A stretch of DNA of 25,127 nt. Origin: a virus. The translations under genes were made by a program, and so were the position numbers. This document shows, in pieces, positions 15,318-21,410 of the stretch. The stretch spans positions 1 to 25,127 of the IMG/VR virus record IMGVR_UViG_3300049728_000107. One strand, written 5' to 3'. A model generated the notes under the pieces. It saw only the letters and a program-made list of their open reading frames with translations. It searched no databases and was not told where the DNA came from. How positions within the stretch are numbered: position 1 is the first letter of the stretch; each line of letters opens with the position of its first letter.

Positions 15318-16295
15318 TTAAGCCAGGCCGGGGAGCTTGGGGAACTCCTCGAGCAGGGACTTGGTGACGGCCGCATCCTGCGCGAACTTGGCCTTGGGGG
15401 TGGTCTTCTCGCTCTTGAGAAGGGTCTGGAGGACCGCCTTGTAGGCGACCTTGGGCACGCCAGCGAGGTCCGCGCCCTTGGCGTCGAGGGCCATCTTGTA
15501 GATGGAGGCGGCGGAGTCGGCGGCGAAGACGTTGACCTTACCGACGATGGGCTTCACGATCTCGGCCGCTTCATAGCGGGCGGCGAGGCGACGCACGGCC
15601 AGGTCCGCACCCTCGGTGCGGGCGGAGTCCATGGCGGAGTCGAGCGCACGCTTGGCCTTCTTGTCCTTGGCTTCGTTGCGCTCGCCCTCTTCGTCATCCT
15701 CATCGAAGTCGCCTTCGCGACCTTCGAGGTCTTCTTCGTTGCCGGGGACCTTCTTGTCCTTCGCCTTCTTGTCCCTCGCCTTCTTGTCCCTCGCCTTCTT
15801 GGCGTCAGCGGCCTTCTTGTCCTTGGCCTTCTTGTCCTCGTCCTCGTCCTCGTCCTCGTCGTCCTCGTCGTCCTCGTCGTCCTCGTCCTCGTCCTCGTCT
15901 TCCGCCTCGTCTTCGGCGGCCTTCTTCTTCATCTTCTTGGCATTCTTCTTGAACGCCTCGGGGAGCGCGTCCTCGTTCTCTCCGTCCTCGTCCTCGGCCT
16001 CCTCTTCCTTCTTCTTGTCCATGGCGAGGGTGGATGGCATCAGGGCATTGAGCACCTTGCGGAGGTCCGCGAAGGACTCGTCCTGGGCGATGCGGGAACC
16101 GAAGCGCTCCTTGACGGTGCCGACGATACCGTCTATCTGGCGGTCGTAGCGGCCAGGGGAGATGGACTTGCACAGCGCCTCGAGCTCGACGCTCTGGAGG
16201 GACTGGTCAGCGGCCAGTTTCGGCACGATGTAGGTGGCGAGGGCACCCATGACGCGGTGCCCCTGGGGGGTGAGGGTGATCATTTTCTTGCCCAT
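15318..16295 (-). CDS. Scaffold-like protein with extreme acidic tract
   Basis: About 325 residues from ATG 16295, chosen because AAGGAG lies 5 bases upstream; a longer start at 16334 would overlap the protease gene and lacks a site. Residues 1-90 form a folded-looking domain (TPQGHRVMGALATYIVPKLAAD, FADLRKVLNALMP). Residues about 128-154 are almost pure Asp/Glu, 155-182 alternate Lys/Ala/Asp (KKARDKK repeats), and 187-205 are acidic again. Residues about 215-325 form a helical C-terminus (AVRRLAARYEAAEIVKPIVGKV, FPKLPGLA). Similar N- and C-terminal parts occur, as I recall, fused behind DUF2213 proteases in other phages. Between protease and capsid genes, an internal scaffold is the natural reading, not proven by sequence. 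Confidence 0.72.
   Translation of the reverse strand: MGKKMITLTPQGHRVMGALATYIVPKLAADQSLQSVELEALCKSISPGRYDRQIDGIVGTVKERFGSRIAQDESFADLRKVLNALMPSTLAMDKKKEEEAEDEDGENEDALPEAFKKNAKKMKKKAAEDEAEDEDEDEDDEDDEDDEDEDEDEDKKAKDKKAADAKKARDKKARDKKAKDKKVPGNEEDLEGREGDFDEDDEEGERNEAKDKKAKRALDSAMDSARTEGADLAVRRLAARYEAAEIVKPIVGKVNVFAADSAASIYKMALDAKGADLAGVPKVAYKAVLQTLLKSEKTTPKAKFAQDAAVTKSLLEEFPKLPGLA
15835..15900 (-). repeat. Low-complexity tract encoding Asp/Glu run
   Basis: The plus strand shows repeated GTCCTC units with interspersed GTC, which on the coding strand read GAG-GAC mixtures and give about 22 consecutive acidic residues. Such simple repeats can change length by slippage, so the tract may vary between related phages. 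Confidence 0.9.
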
Positions 16296-16317
16296 TTGGG
16301 CTCCTTGTTGAAAGGGA

Positions 16318-18402
16318 TTACTTACCCTCGGCAAACTTGCCGAGCTTGAACTTCCGCTCTGCGGCGCTGATGCGCTTGTCGATCTTCGTCTGGTCCTCCT
16401 TCCCGTACTGACTTCTGTTCTTGGTCATCCCGAAGTAGGAGGCTGCAGCTCTCACGTGCTCGGGCGTGTCCAGAGGATATTTGTTGTTCTTGGGGTCGGC
16501 GAACTGCACATCGCCGTACTCGCGCTCACCGGACTTGGCGCTGACGTCGTCGCGTTTGGTGATCGAATCCTGACAAGAAAGGTCTTTTGGCATTGAATCG
16601 TGCCATGGCGCAATTTGACCCAGCGACGTGTGCACAGGCTTCCCGAACTTGATATAGCCAGAATTATGCTCACTTGCCTTGGCTGTGTGCACAGCTTTCT
16701 TTTCTTCGGTTGGCGCGACCTTGGCGGCACGTGTGTGTTCTGTCCACGCTTTTAGATGCGCATTTTGAATATCCTTCCGTGGCGCGTTTGCTTTCTCCAG
16801 CTTTGCCGCGTTCTTTGTAGCTTCACGTGCTTTCCCCGCAGCACTAGAATACTGGTTGATCCCCTCCGGGTTGCTGTCCTTCGCTCCGCCCGACCGCCGA
16901 GTCTCAAGCTCAGCGGCTTTCTCGTGGTAGGCTGCCTTTTCCTCATGGCCCCGCACTGGAAAATTGTTCCCCGTTGCTTTGGCTTTTTCTGCGGCGTTGC
17001 GATGTGCTTCTGCGGCCTTTGTGTGTGCCGCTGCCGCTTTGGCGTGCTCGCTCGTCGTGGACGAAAGTTTGGCGGCCTTGTTGGACGCGCTCTTAGCTGC
17101 TGCGGCCGCGCTGTTGTACTGGTTGATCCCCTCCGGGTTGCTGTCTTTCGCGCCACCGGCAGGCTTCTCGAACTCAGCGGCGACCTCGTCCCAGTACTTC
17201 GCCTGCTTGGCGAACCCGGCGCTGCGGTGGAGGCGCGCGGCCTCGCGGGAGAGCCTCGCCGCCTGCTTGCGGTTCTCGGGCGTGGGCTGCATCCCGGCGA
17301 GCGTGCCGGCGGACTTGGCCGCTGCTTCTGCGGTCTCGTAGTCCGAGCCGTGCACTTCCTTCGTGATGCTGCCGTCCATAGCCGCGTCTTTTCCTTTGGC
17401 GATCTCGGCTGAGGCCAGGCGATGCTCCTTGGCTGCTGCCAAGTGGTGTGCGGCCGCTTCCCTATTGCCAAGTGACTCATGTTCCTTTGCTGCTCTCGTG
17501 TGAACCCTCGCCGCCAGATCATGCTTGGCAGTAGTGCCCTCTTTCATGGCCCTCTTCGAGGTGACGCTGCCACTGACTGAGGTGTTGTAACCCTCGTCGC
17601 TCTGGGCGTTGACAGACCCACGATAGTTGGCCCCAGCTTCGCGACGGTTATTCACAGTAGGCGCTGCAGCTTCCTTGGCCTTTACCGCATGCTCGGCAGC
17701 CTTCTCAGCATGGCCACCGCCCGAGTACTGGCTGATACCCTCTGGGTTGCTGTCAATTCCGAACAGCACGGCGCGGACCTTTTCGGTCGCGCCCAAACCC
17801 AGCGCGGTGCTGACCTTCCGGTAGTCGACCACATTTGCACATCCATTCTTGGAATCCATGACCTTAACGTCGTGCCCTGCCCGCCCTTCCGTGACCAGCG
17901 CCACGTGGTTGCCCTGAATGTCACGCATGATGCCGTCGTAATGCTGCCCCTCGAAGGTGCCGGGCGTCATGTCGGGCTGGTAGCGATATGCGCAGGACAG
18001 CTCGTGCTTCTTCCTGGCCTGGATGTCGTCGATGGCGGACTTGGCATGCAGGACCAGTGTGTTGTTGAGGTAGGTGCCGTCGAACTCCGCGTCCGTCCCG
18101 GTCGAGCCGACGTAGAGCGCCTTGACTTCCGGCTTGTCCATGTCGAAACTGCTGACCGGGATGTGCTTGCTCAGGATGGGGAGGTTGTTGAATGTCGGGG
18201 CGGCCTTCTCCAGTTCCTTCGGATCGCGCAGCAGGTAGTAGACCTTGTTGGGGTCAAGACCCAGCTGCTCGCAGCCCGGGATCTCCGAACCCTTGTACGG
18301 ATTGACCGTGGCCTTGCTGATCGGGTTGGGCTCGACGTGCAGGTAGCCATTGGCGTCGATCCGGCGGGCGGACTGCTTGTCGAGTGCCAGGGTGATGCTC
18401 AT
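16318..18402 (-). CDS. DUF2213 prohead protease with long repeat-bearing C-terminal extension
   Basis: Of 694 residues, only about 1-183 make up the protease: DANGYLHVEPNPISKATVNPYKGSEI, LPILSKHIPVS (His80 a likely catalytic residue), HELSCAYRY (Ser136 the likely nucleophile) and GIMRDIQGNHVALVTEGRAG (in part). These are DUF2213 hallmarks; such proteases trim scaffold and capsid proteins during head maturation. Residues about 217-580 contain three DSNPEG-I-[SN]-QY motifs (217-226, 420-429, 509-518), each leading into Ala/His/Lys-rich helices. Residues about 600-694 (ADPKNNKYPLDTPEHVRAAASYFG) look like the DUF6582-type helical domain found on some phage proteases. The start has only a modest AAAGGG site. 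The extension is twice the enzyme's size and is the oddest region of the window. Confidence 0.88.
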   Translation of the reverse strand: MSITLALDKQSARRIDANGYLHVEPNPISKATVNPYKGSEIPGCEQLGLDPNKVYYLLRDPKELEKAAPTFNNLPILSKHIPVSSFDMDKPEVKALYVGSTGTDAEFDGTYLNNTLVLHAKSAIDDIQARKKHELSCAYRYQPDMTPGTFEGQHYDGIMRDIQGNHVALVTEGRAGHDVKVMDSKNGCANVVDYRKVSTALGLGATEKVRAVLFGIDSNPEGISQYSGGGHAEKAAEHAVKAKEAAAPTVNNRREAGANYRGSVNAQSDEGYNTSVSGSVTSKRAMKEGTTAKHDLAARVHTRAAKEHESLGNREAAAHHLAAAKEHRLASAEIAKGKDAAMDGSITKEVHGSDYETAEAAAKSAGTLAGMQPTPENRKQAARLSREAARLHRSAGFAKQAKYWDEVAAEFEKPAGGAKDSNPEGINQYNSAAAAAKSASNKAAKLSSTTSEHAKAAAAHTKAAEAHRNAAEKAKATGNNFPVRGHEEKAAYHEKAAELETRRSGGAKDSNPEGINQYSSAAGKAREATKNAAKLEKANAPRKDIQNAHLKAWTEHTRAAKVAPTEEKKAVHTAKASEHNSGYIKFGKPVHTSLGQIAPWHDSMPKDLSCQDSITKRDDVSAKSGEREYGDVQFADPKNNKYPLDTPEHVRAAASYFGMTKNRSQYGKEDQTKIDKRISAAERKFKLGKFAEGK
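16663..16878 (-). repeat. NPEGINQY/Ala-His repeat unit 3 (protease residues about 509-580)
   Basis: Again preceded by GGAK: DSNPEGINQYSSAAGKAREA, then NAHLKAWTEHTRAAKVAPTEEKK and AVHTAKASEHN. The turn APTEEKKAVH parallels APTKEDAKVH in the small protein at 20540-20860. Confidence 0.85.
16906..17145 (-). repeat. NPEGINQY/Ala-His repeat unit 2 (protease residues about 420-499)
   Basis: Preceded by GGAK, starts DSNPEGINQYNSAAAAAKSA and continues AHTKAAEAHRNAAEKAKATG, then HEEKAAYHEKAAELETR. The motif DNA at 17116-17145 is nearly identical to that at 16849-16878. Confidence 0.85.
17413..17754 (-). repeat. NPEGINQY/Ala-His repeat unit 1 (protease residues about 217-330)
   Basis: Begins with DSNPEGISQYSGGG, then HAEKAAEHAVKAKEAAA, a less regular insert, and a helical pair HTRAAKEHESLGNREAAAHH / LAAAKEHRLASAE. 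It is the most diverged and longest unit. The motif DNA (17725-17754) resembles the other copies. Confidence 0.75.
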
Positions 18403-18444
18403 CGTTCTGCCCTTTCGGTGACGTGATGGCCGGGTCTGTACACG

Positions 18445-18762
18445 CTACTGTGCCGGCGCGTCGGTGGGGACGTCGGACGCCGCGATCTCCAGCGGTGCCA
18501 CGTTCTCAGCGACGGTGGTGGCGTCAGCAGGCAGCGGCTGCACGGTGCGGAAGCGCGGCGCTCCGGTCGTGGCGTCGAACTCGATCACCGTGGCGGTCCC
18601 GTCCTCGTTGACGCCGAAGTAGGCCACGCTGCGGTCCAGGGCCGCGATCGCCGGCAGCTCTGCCTCGTACTCGGCGTGGAGCTTGCCGACCGTGTTCTGC
18701 ATGATGTCGGTGGCCTTCTCGACGTTGGCCTTCATCTTGTTGACGCTGTCCAGAAGGGACAT
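18445..18762 (-). CDS. Small protein of unknown function before the protease
   Basis: About 105 residues from ATG 18762, which follows AAGGAG by 6 bases; the longer open frame upstream is Ser/Pro/Arg rich and lies over the next gene, so I discard it. The N-terminus is a helix (SLLDSVNKMKANVEKATDIMQNTVGKL), then AALDRSVAYFGVNEDGTATVIEFDATTGAPRFRTVQ looks like a small beta domain, and the Ala/Pro/Asp-rich tail is probably disordered. I do not recognise a family. Being within the head operon with a good binding site, it is likely a head accessory or assembly factor. Confidence 0.7.
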   Translation of the reverse strand: MSLLDSVNKMKANVEKATDIMQNTVGKLHAEYEAELPAIAALDRSVAYFGVNEDGTATVIEFDATTGAPRFRTVQPLPADATTVAENVAPLEIAASDVPTDAPAQ

Positions 18763-18775
18763 AATTCTCTCCTTG

Positions 18776-19009
18776 TTATTTGCCCGCTGCCTTGAGCGAG
18801 TTGGCGGTTGTGAGGTGGTTGGTGGCAGTCGTCTGTGCGATGGCGGCCTTGGCGGTGGAGGTTCCGGCGACATTCCACGCGGCGCTCGCAGCCTGGTGCG
18901 CCTGGTACGCGGCGAAGTGCAGCTGTGAAGTGTTGAGGGTGTTGGCCTTCGCGGTGATGGAGTCGGCGTCTGCCGAGGCTTTGACTGCTGCGTCCTGGGC
19001 GATGGACAT
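18776..19009 (-). CDS. Small Ala-rich helical protein, function unknown
   Basis: About 77 residues from ATG 19009, which has AGGAG 5 bases upstream. The sequence is almost entirely Ala, Ser, Thr, Asn and Lys helices: KASADADSITAKANTLNTSQLHFAAYQAHQAASAAW, then TSTAKAAIAQTTATNHLTTANSLKAAGK. HFAAYQAHQAA resembles the Ala/His helices of the repeat family in the protease and in the protein at 20540-20860, but no NPEGINQY motif is present. It is the first gene after the AT-rich gap, so it may begin a separately transcribed unit. No function can be assigned. Confidence 0.65.
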   Translation of the reverse strand: MSIAQDAAVKASADADSITAKANTLNTSQLHFAAYQAHQAASAAWNVAGTSTAKAAIAQTTATNHLTTANSLKAAGK

Positions 19010-19272
19010 GTGAACTCCTGTGTGAATACGTAAGACGAGGTTCGACGAGCTTCTGCTTGCTGCATGGTGGGAAACATTTACGGTGGTCAACCGGACTCGG
19101 TAAAGTTGCACTAACAAGACAGGTCGCGACTTTGAGGTTCCTTTATTTACTCCATTACTTAATTACCAATATTTCAAAAGTAGTACAGTAGAAATAGACA
19201 GATATAAAAGGGAGAGGGCGAGAGTATATAGAGTTTGGGACCTCGGTAACGCGGCAGTCAGTAATAATCCGA
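19010..19272. other. Largest non-coding gap in the window, with AT-rich core
   Basis: No gene with a credible start is found in these 263 bases. By hand count, 19141-19200 has only 15 G or C in 60 bases, unlike the GC-rich coding around it; 19201-19260 has 30. On the minus strand a TATACT (19223-19228) could be a -10 element but its -35 partner is poor. GTCGCGAC is an 8-base palindrome near 19123. No hairpin followed by a T-run is seen. A promoter for the downstream head genes is the simplest guess. Confidence 0.6.
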
Positions 19273-19611
19273 CTACTGCGGTGCAGACCGCGCAGCCCTT
19301 TCATGCATCTGCGATTCGTTGGTGAAGATGGCGGCCTCATCCATCATTCCAGCGTTCAGAAGTGCATAGGCTGCAGCGATGCAGGACTGTGCAGCCGAGT
19401 TCAGGTTCATAAAGGTCGGCTGCGCAGCGGCTTTTGCAGACGCATTGTGCGCGCTGGAGATGATGTCCAGGAGCTCGAGGGACCCGAGCGGCCCGGTTAC
19501 GTCGGCCGGGGCCTCACCCGACACCTGGACCGACTCCATGGACTCCAGTTCAGCCTGATCGGCTGCGAGCTGCACCTCGTCTGCTTTGATCTTGTCTTGA
19601 AGGTCGCTCAT
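19273..19611 (-). CDS. Small Ala-rich protein of unknown function
   Basis: About 112 residues from ATG 19611, which has AGGAG 7 bases upstream and overlaps the stop of the head morphogenesis gene as ATGA. The first 30 residues are a charged coiled-coil-like helix (DLQDKIKADEVQLAADQAELE); after a Pro/Gly break come ISSAHNASAKAAAQ and SAAQSCIAAAYALLNAGMMDEAAIF, ending ESQMHERAARSAPQ. The second half recalls the Ala/His helical units elsewhere in this operon and has the look of a helical-hairpin (TPR-like) segment. I know no family. It is the last gene before the AT-rich gap. Confidence 0.7.
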   Translation of the reverse strand: MSDLQDKIKADEVQLAADQAELESMESVQVSGEAPADVTGPLGSLELLDIISSAHNASAKAAAQPTFMNLNSAAQSCIAAAYALLNAGMMDEAAIFTNESQMHERAARSAPQ

Positions 19612-20543
19612 TTGACACTCCTGTAACCTGGGATGATGGACGATGAAAGACAACCGCAGTTGATGGCCTCACCTGGCAGCACCAGTCCAAAGCCGTCGTC
19701 AAAGTCATGACCCTCATCAACCGGGTAGCTTTGACCGTCAAAATCCTCGTGCTCCTCGCGCGGGTGGAGGGACGCGCCCGTATGCTGCCACTCCGCCTCG
19801 GTGATGCCGCAGTCCAGCTGGCGGGTGCGATGGAAGAGCGCCGTCATCTTGTTGTTCTGGTCCCGGGCGATGAGCGCGGCGCGGCGGCGCGTGACGCCGA
19901 ACCGGTCCTCTAGGTTCTTGGTGAATCCGACGACGTCCCGGCCCTTCTCGATGCTCTCCTTCGCCATCTTGCGGATCTCGCCGAACGCCTTCTTGGGGAT
20001 GCTCGGTCCGTCCTTGATGCGCCGGTTGCTGATGAGGTCGACGTTGTCCTTGAGCTGGTTCTTGATCGTCTGCTTGAGGCGGTCGGTCATATCGAACTTG
20101 ACGGCGAACTTGCGCCAGATGTGCTCGGTGTCCGCGATGGAGTCCATCGTCACTGCGGTGCGGTCGCCCAGGACCGTCGGTGGGGGAACCTGGATGCCGA
20201 CCTTCTTGAGCGCGTCGGCGAAGGCCAGGTCGTGGTGGCGGAGTGCCATGTAGACGGCCTCGAAGGCGATGCTCAGCGCGCGCTCGTTGCAGATCTCGAC
20301 CCACTTCTCTTCCAGGTTGCTGAGCTTGTGGTTCATCTCGCCGTGGGGGAAGGTCGCCCAGGTGATCGGGCCTTCGCGGTCGGCGCGGGAGTAGAGAGGG
20401 ACCAGTTCACTGGCGACGTCCCGGAACATTTCGCCCACGAGCTTCGTCAGCTGCTTTTCGTACCACGCACGCACGCCCGCGCTGGGGCGAACCGGCGCGA
20501 GCTTGACGGGATCAGGTCCCGGTGCGTGGAGTTGGATGGTCAC
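19608..20543 (-). CDS. Head morphogenesis protein (Mu F / SPP1 gp7 family)
   Basis: The 311-residue protein has the family's C-terminal domain (about 205-305): RRAALIARDQNNKM (220-233), EWQHTG (251-256), PREEHEDFDG (261-270) and PGEAINCGC (290-298), where the R-x-x-H and C-x-C pairs are the conserved features of PF04233. The N-terminal 200 residues are helical and charged. Members bind the portal and are packed in small numbers in the head. GTG 20543 is the start, overlapping the previous stop as GTGA. Its place two genes behind the portal matches the usual order. I see no nuclease or ADP-ribosyltransferase motif fused to it. Confidence 0.85.
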   Translation of the reverse strand: MTIQLHAPGPDPVKLAPVRPSAGVRAWYEKQLTKLVGEMFRDVASELVPLYSRADREGPITWATFPHGEMNHKLSNLEEKWVEICNERALSIAFEAVYMALRHHDLAFADALKKVGIQVPPPTVLGDRTAVTMDSIADTEHIWRKFAVKFDMTDRLKQTIKNQLKDNVDLISNRRIKDGPSIPKKAFGEIRKMAKESIEKGRDVVGFTKNLEDRFGVTRRRAALIARDQNNKMTALFHRTRQLDCGITEAEWQHTGASLHPREEHEDFDGQSYPVDEGHDFDDGFGLVLPGEAINCGCLSSSIIPGYRSVK

Positions 20544-20860
20544 AGATTACTCGTGTATACACGGTTGTGCTGGTCAGCAAACTTTTCGTGGCGCTCCGCC
20601 GCCTTTTCGTGAACTTTTGCGTCTTCTTTGGTGGGCGCGTGCTCTGCTGCTTTCAAGTGTGCTGACGCAGCTTGGTGGTGAAGATCTTCAGCCTTCATGT
20701 GCGCTGACGAATTGCGCCCACGCGCCTCTGCCTCGTGGGTGGCCTTCTGTGCCACCTTGGTCTTCTCTGAAGCTTTCGCTTTCAGCCCACTAGCACCCGT
20801 GTACTGGTTGATCCCCTCAGGATTGGAGTCCTGCGTGATGCTGCCTCGAATGTCTTTCAT
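20540..20860 (-). CDS. Stand-alone NPEGINQY/Ala-His helical repeat protein
   Basis: The 106-residue protein is one repeat unit: a start MKDIRGSITQ, the motif DSNPEGINQYTGAS (residues 11-24), a Lys/Ala helix (KAKASEKTKVAQKATHEAEA), then AHMKAEDLHHQAASAHLKAAEHAPTKED and AKVHEKAAERHEKFADQHN. The same architecture occurs three times in the prohead protease tail and, without a clean motif, at the portal C-terminus. GSITQ at 6-10 parallels GSITK (344-348) and DSITK (612-616) in the protease. The GGAGG site 8 bases before ATG 20860 supports expression. No function is known to me. Head-internal location is suggested by its neighbours: the portal region upstream and the morphogenesis protein overlapping downstream. 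Confidence 0.8.
   Translation of the reverse strand: MKDIRGSITQDSNPEGINQYTGASGLKAKASEKTKVAQKATHEAEARGRNSSAHMKAEDLHHQAASAHLKAAEHAPTKEDAKVHEKAAERHEKFADQHNRVYTSNL
20561..20830 (-). repeat. NPEGINQY/Ala-His repeat unit 4 (in the 106-residue protein)
   Basis: DSNPEGINQYTGA followed by Ala/His paired helices with an APTKEDAK turn. The motif DNA at 20801-20830 matches those inside the protease gene closely but not fully, pointing to an older duplication than that between units 2 and 3. Confidence 0.85.
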
Positions 20861-20952
20861 CGTTGTTACCTCCGTCGTAATTTTCCTGCTGAACCTATGT
20901 GCTTAGTCAGATCGCGCGACGACCGTAGTTGTGTCGCTCGCTCGTCAGTTCG

Positions 20953-21198
20953 TCAGTTCCCGTCCCCGTTGGTGCAGGTGCCGTCGTCAGTTCCCACGAC
21001 GGTCGTGGTGCCCGGGACTTCGGCCTCGGTCTGGACCATGCCGACCTGCATCTCCTGCTGGAGAGTGGTGTTGACGGAGACGGCGGTGCCCACGCAGGGG
21101 ATGTCGCCGAGGCAAAGGTGCGCCATCTGAACAGTCGGCGCAGAAGAGGGATCGACCTGAACGGTGCGGCCGCAGCACTGGAAGACGTAGACGCTCAT
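20953..21198 (-). CDS. Small Cys-containing protein, function unknown
   Basis: The 81-residue product starts MSVYVFQCCGRTVQVDP and has cysteines at residues 8, 9, 29, 35 and 74, then a beta-like Thr/Val/Gly-rich C-terminal half (TTTVVGTDDGTCTNGDGN). The CC...C...C spacing could hold a metal but fits no zinc-ribbon pattern I know. It overlaps the stop of the upstream gene by one base (TGATG) and has GGAG a few bases before the ATG, so it is probably real. A 92-base gap follows before the next gene. It may be a short beta-rich accessory of the head; that is a guess from location. Confidence 0.6.
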   Translation of the reverse strand: MSVYVFQCCGRTVQVDPSSAPTVQMAHLCLGDIPCVGTAVSVNTTLQQEMQVGMVQTEAEVPGTTTVVGTDDGTCTNGDGN

Positions 21199-21410
21199 CA
21201 GAGCTTCTCCTTGGGGAGATTGGTTTTGAGGGACTTGAACTGGGTCGCGAAGCCCTGCTCCCGGAGCGCGGCGACCAAGCGCGGTCCTTCGATCTTGTGG
21301 TCAAACTCAATGGGCACTTCGAGCTTTGCTTCAAGGTAGATGTGCACGAGCATTGGGTGCAGGTGGAAGCGGAAGAAGCGGAGAACTTCCTTGTCGCTGA
21401 CGGCGTTCAC
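21198..21410 (-). CDS. Small protein of unknown function following the portal
   Basis: The 70-residue product starts at GTG 21410, with GGAGG 7 bases upstream and a GTGA overlap with the portal stop. The sequence NAVSDKEVLRFFRFHLHPMLVHIYLEAKLEVPIEFDHKIEGPRLVAALREQG has a mixed alpha/beta look, with a basic, Leu/Lys-rich end (FKSLKTNLPKEKL). I do not recognise it. Coupled translation with the portal suggests a packaging or head role, for instance a portal-binding accessory; no motif shows this. Confidence 0.68.
   Translation of the reverse strand: MNAVSDKEVLRFFRFHLHPMLVHIYLEAKLEVPIEFDHKIEGPRLVAALREQGFATQFKSLKTNLPKEKL

Noticed and set aside
12876-16349. Very long open frame of 1157 codons on the plus strand, opposite the capsid, cement and scaffold genes.
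   Set aside because: It runs antisense to genes with firm family assignments and good ribosome binding sites. Its product is a Gly/Val/Leu/Asp-rich mixture with no recognisable domain, as expected when GC-rich coding leaves few stop codons on the opposite strand.
19202-19210. TATAAAAG on the plus strand, like a TATA-type or T4-late element.
   Set aside because: It points against all genes of the window, and a single such string in an AT-rich stretch is expected by chance.
19254-19279. Short inverted repeat GCAGT...ACTGC around the stop of the 19273-19611 gene as a terminator.
   Set aside because: Only five base pairs with a long loop and no T-run on either strand.
19155-19340. Minus-strand frame of 61 codons reaching into the AT-rich gap.
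   Set aside because: It starts inside the 19273-19611 gene without a ribosome binding site and has no recognisable pattern.
16849-20830. Spaced near-identical segments as a possible CRISPR or DNA-level repeat array.
   Set aside because: They lie in frame inside coding regions, are spaced irregularly, and conservation follows the protein motif, so they are protein repeats.
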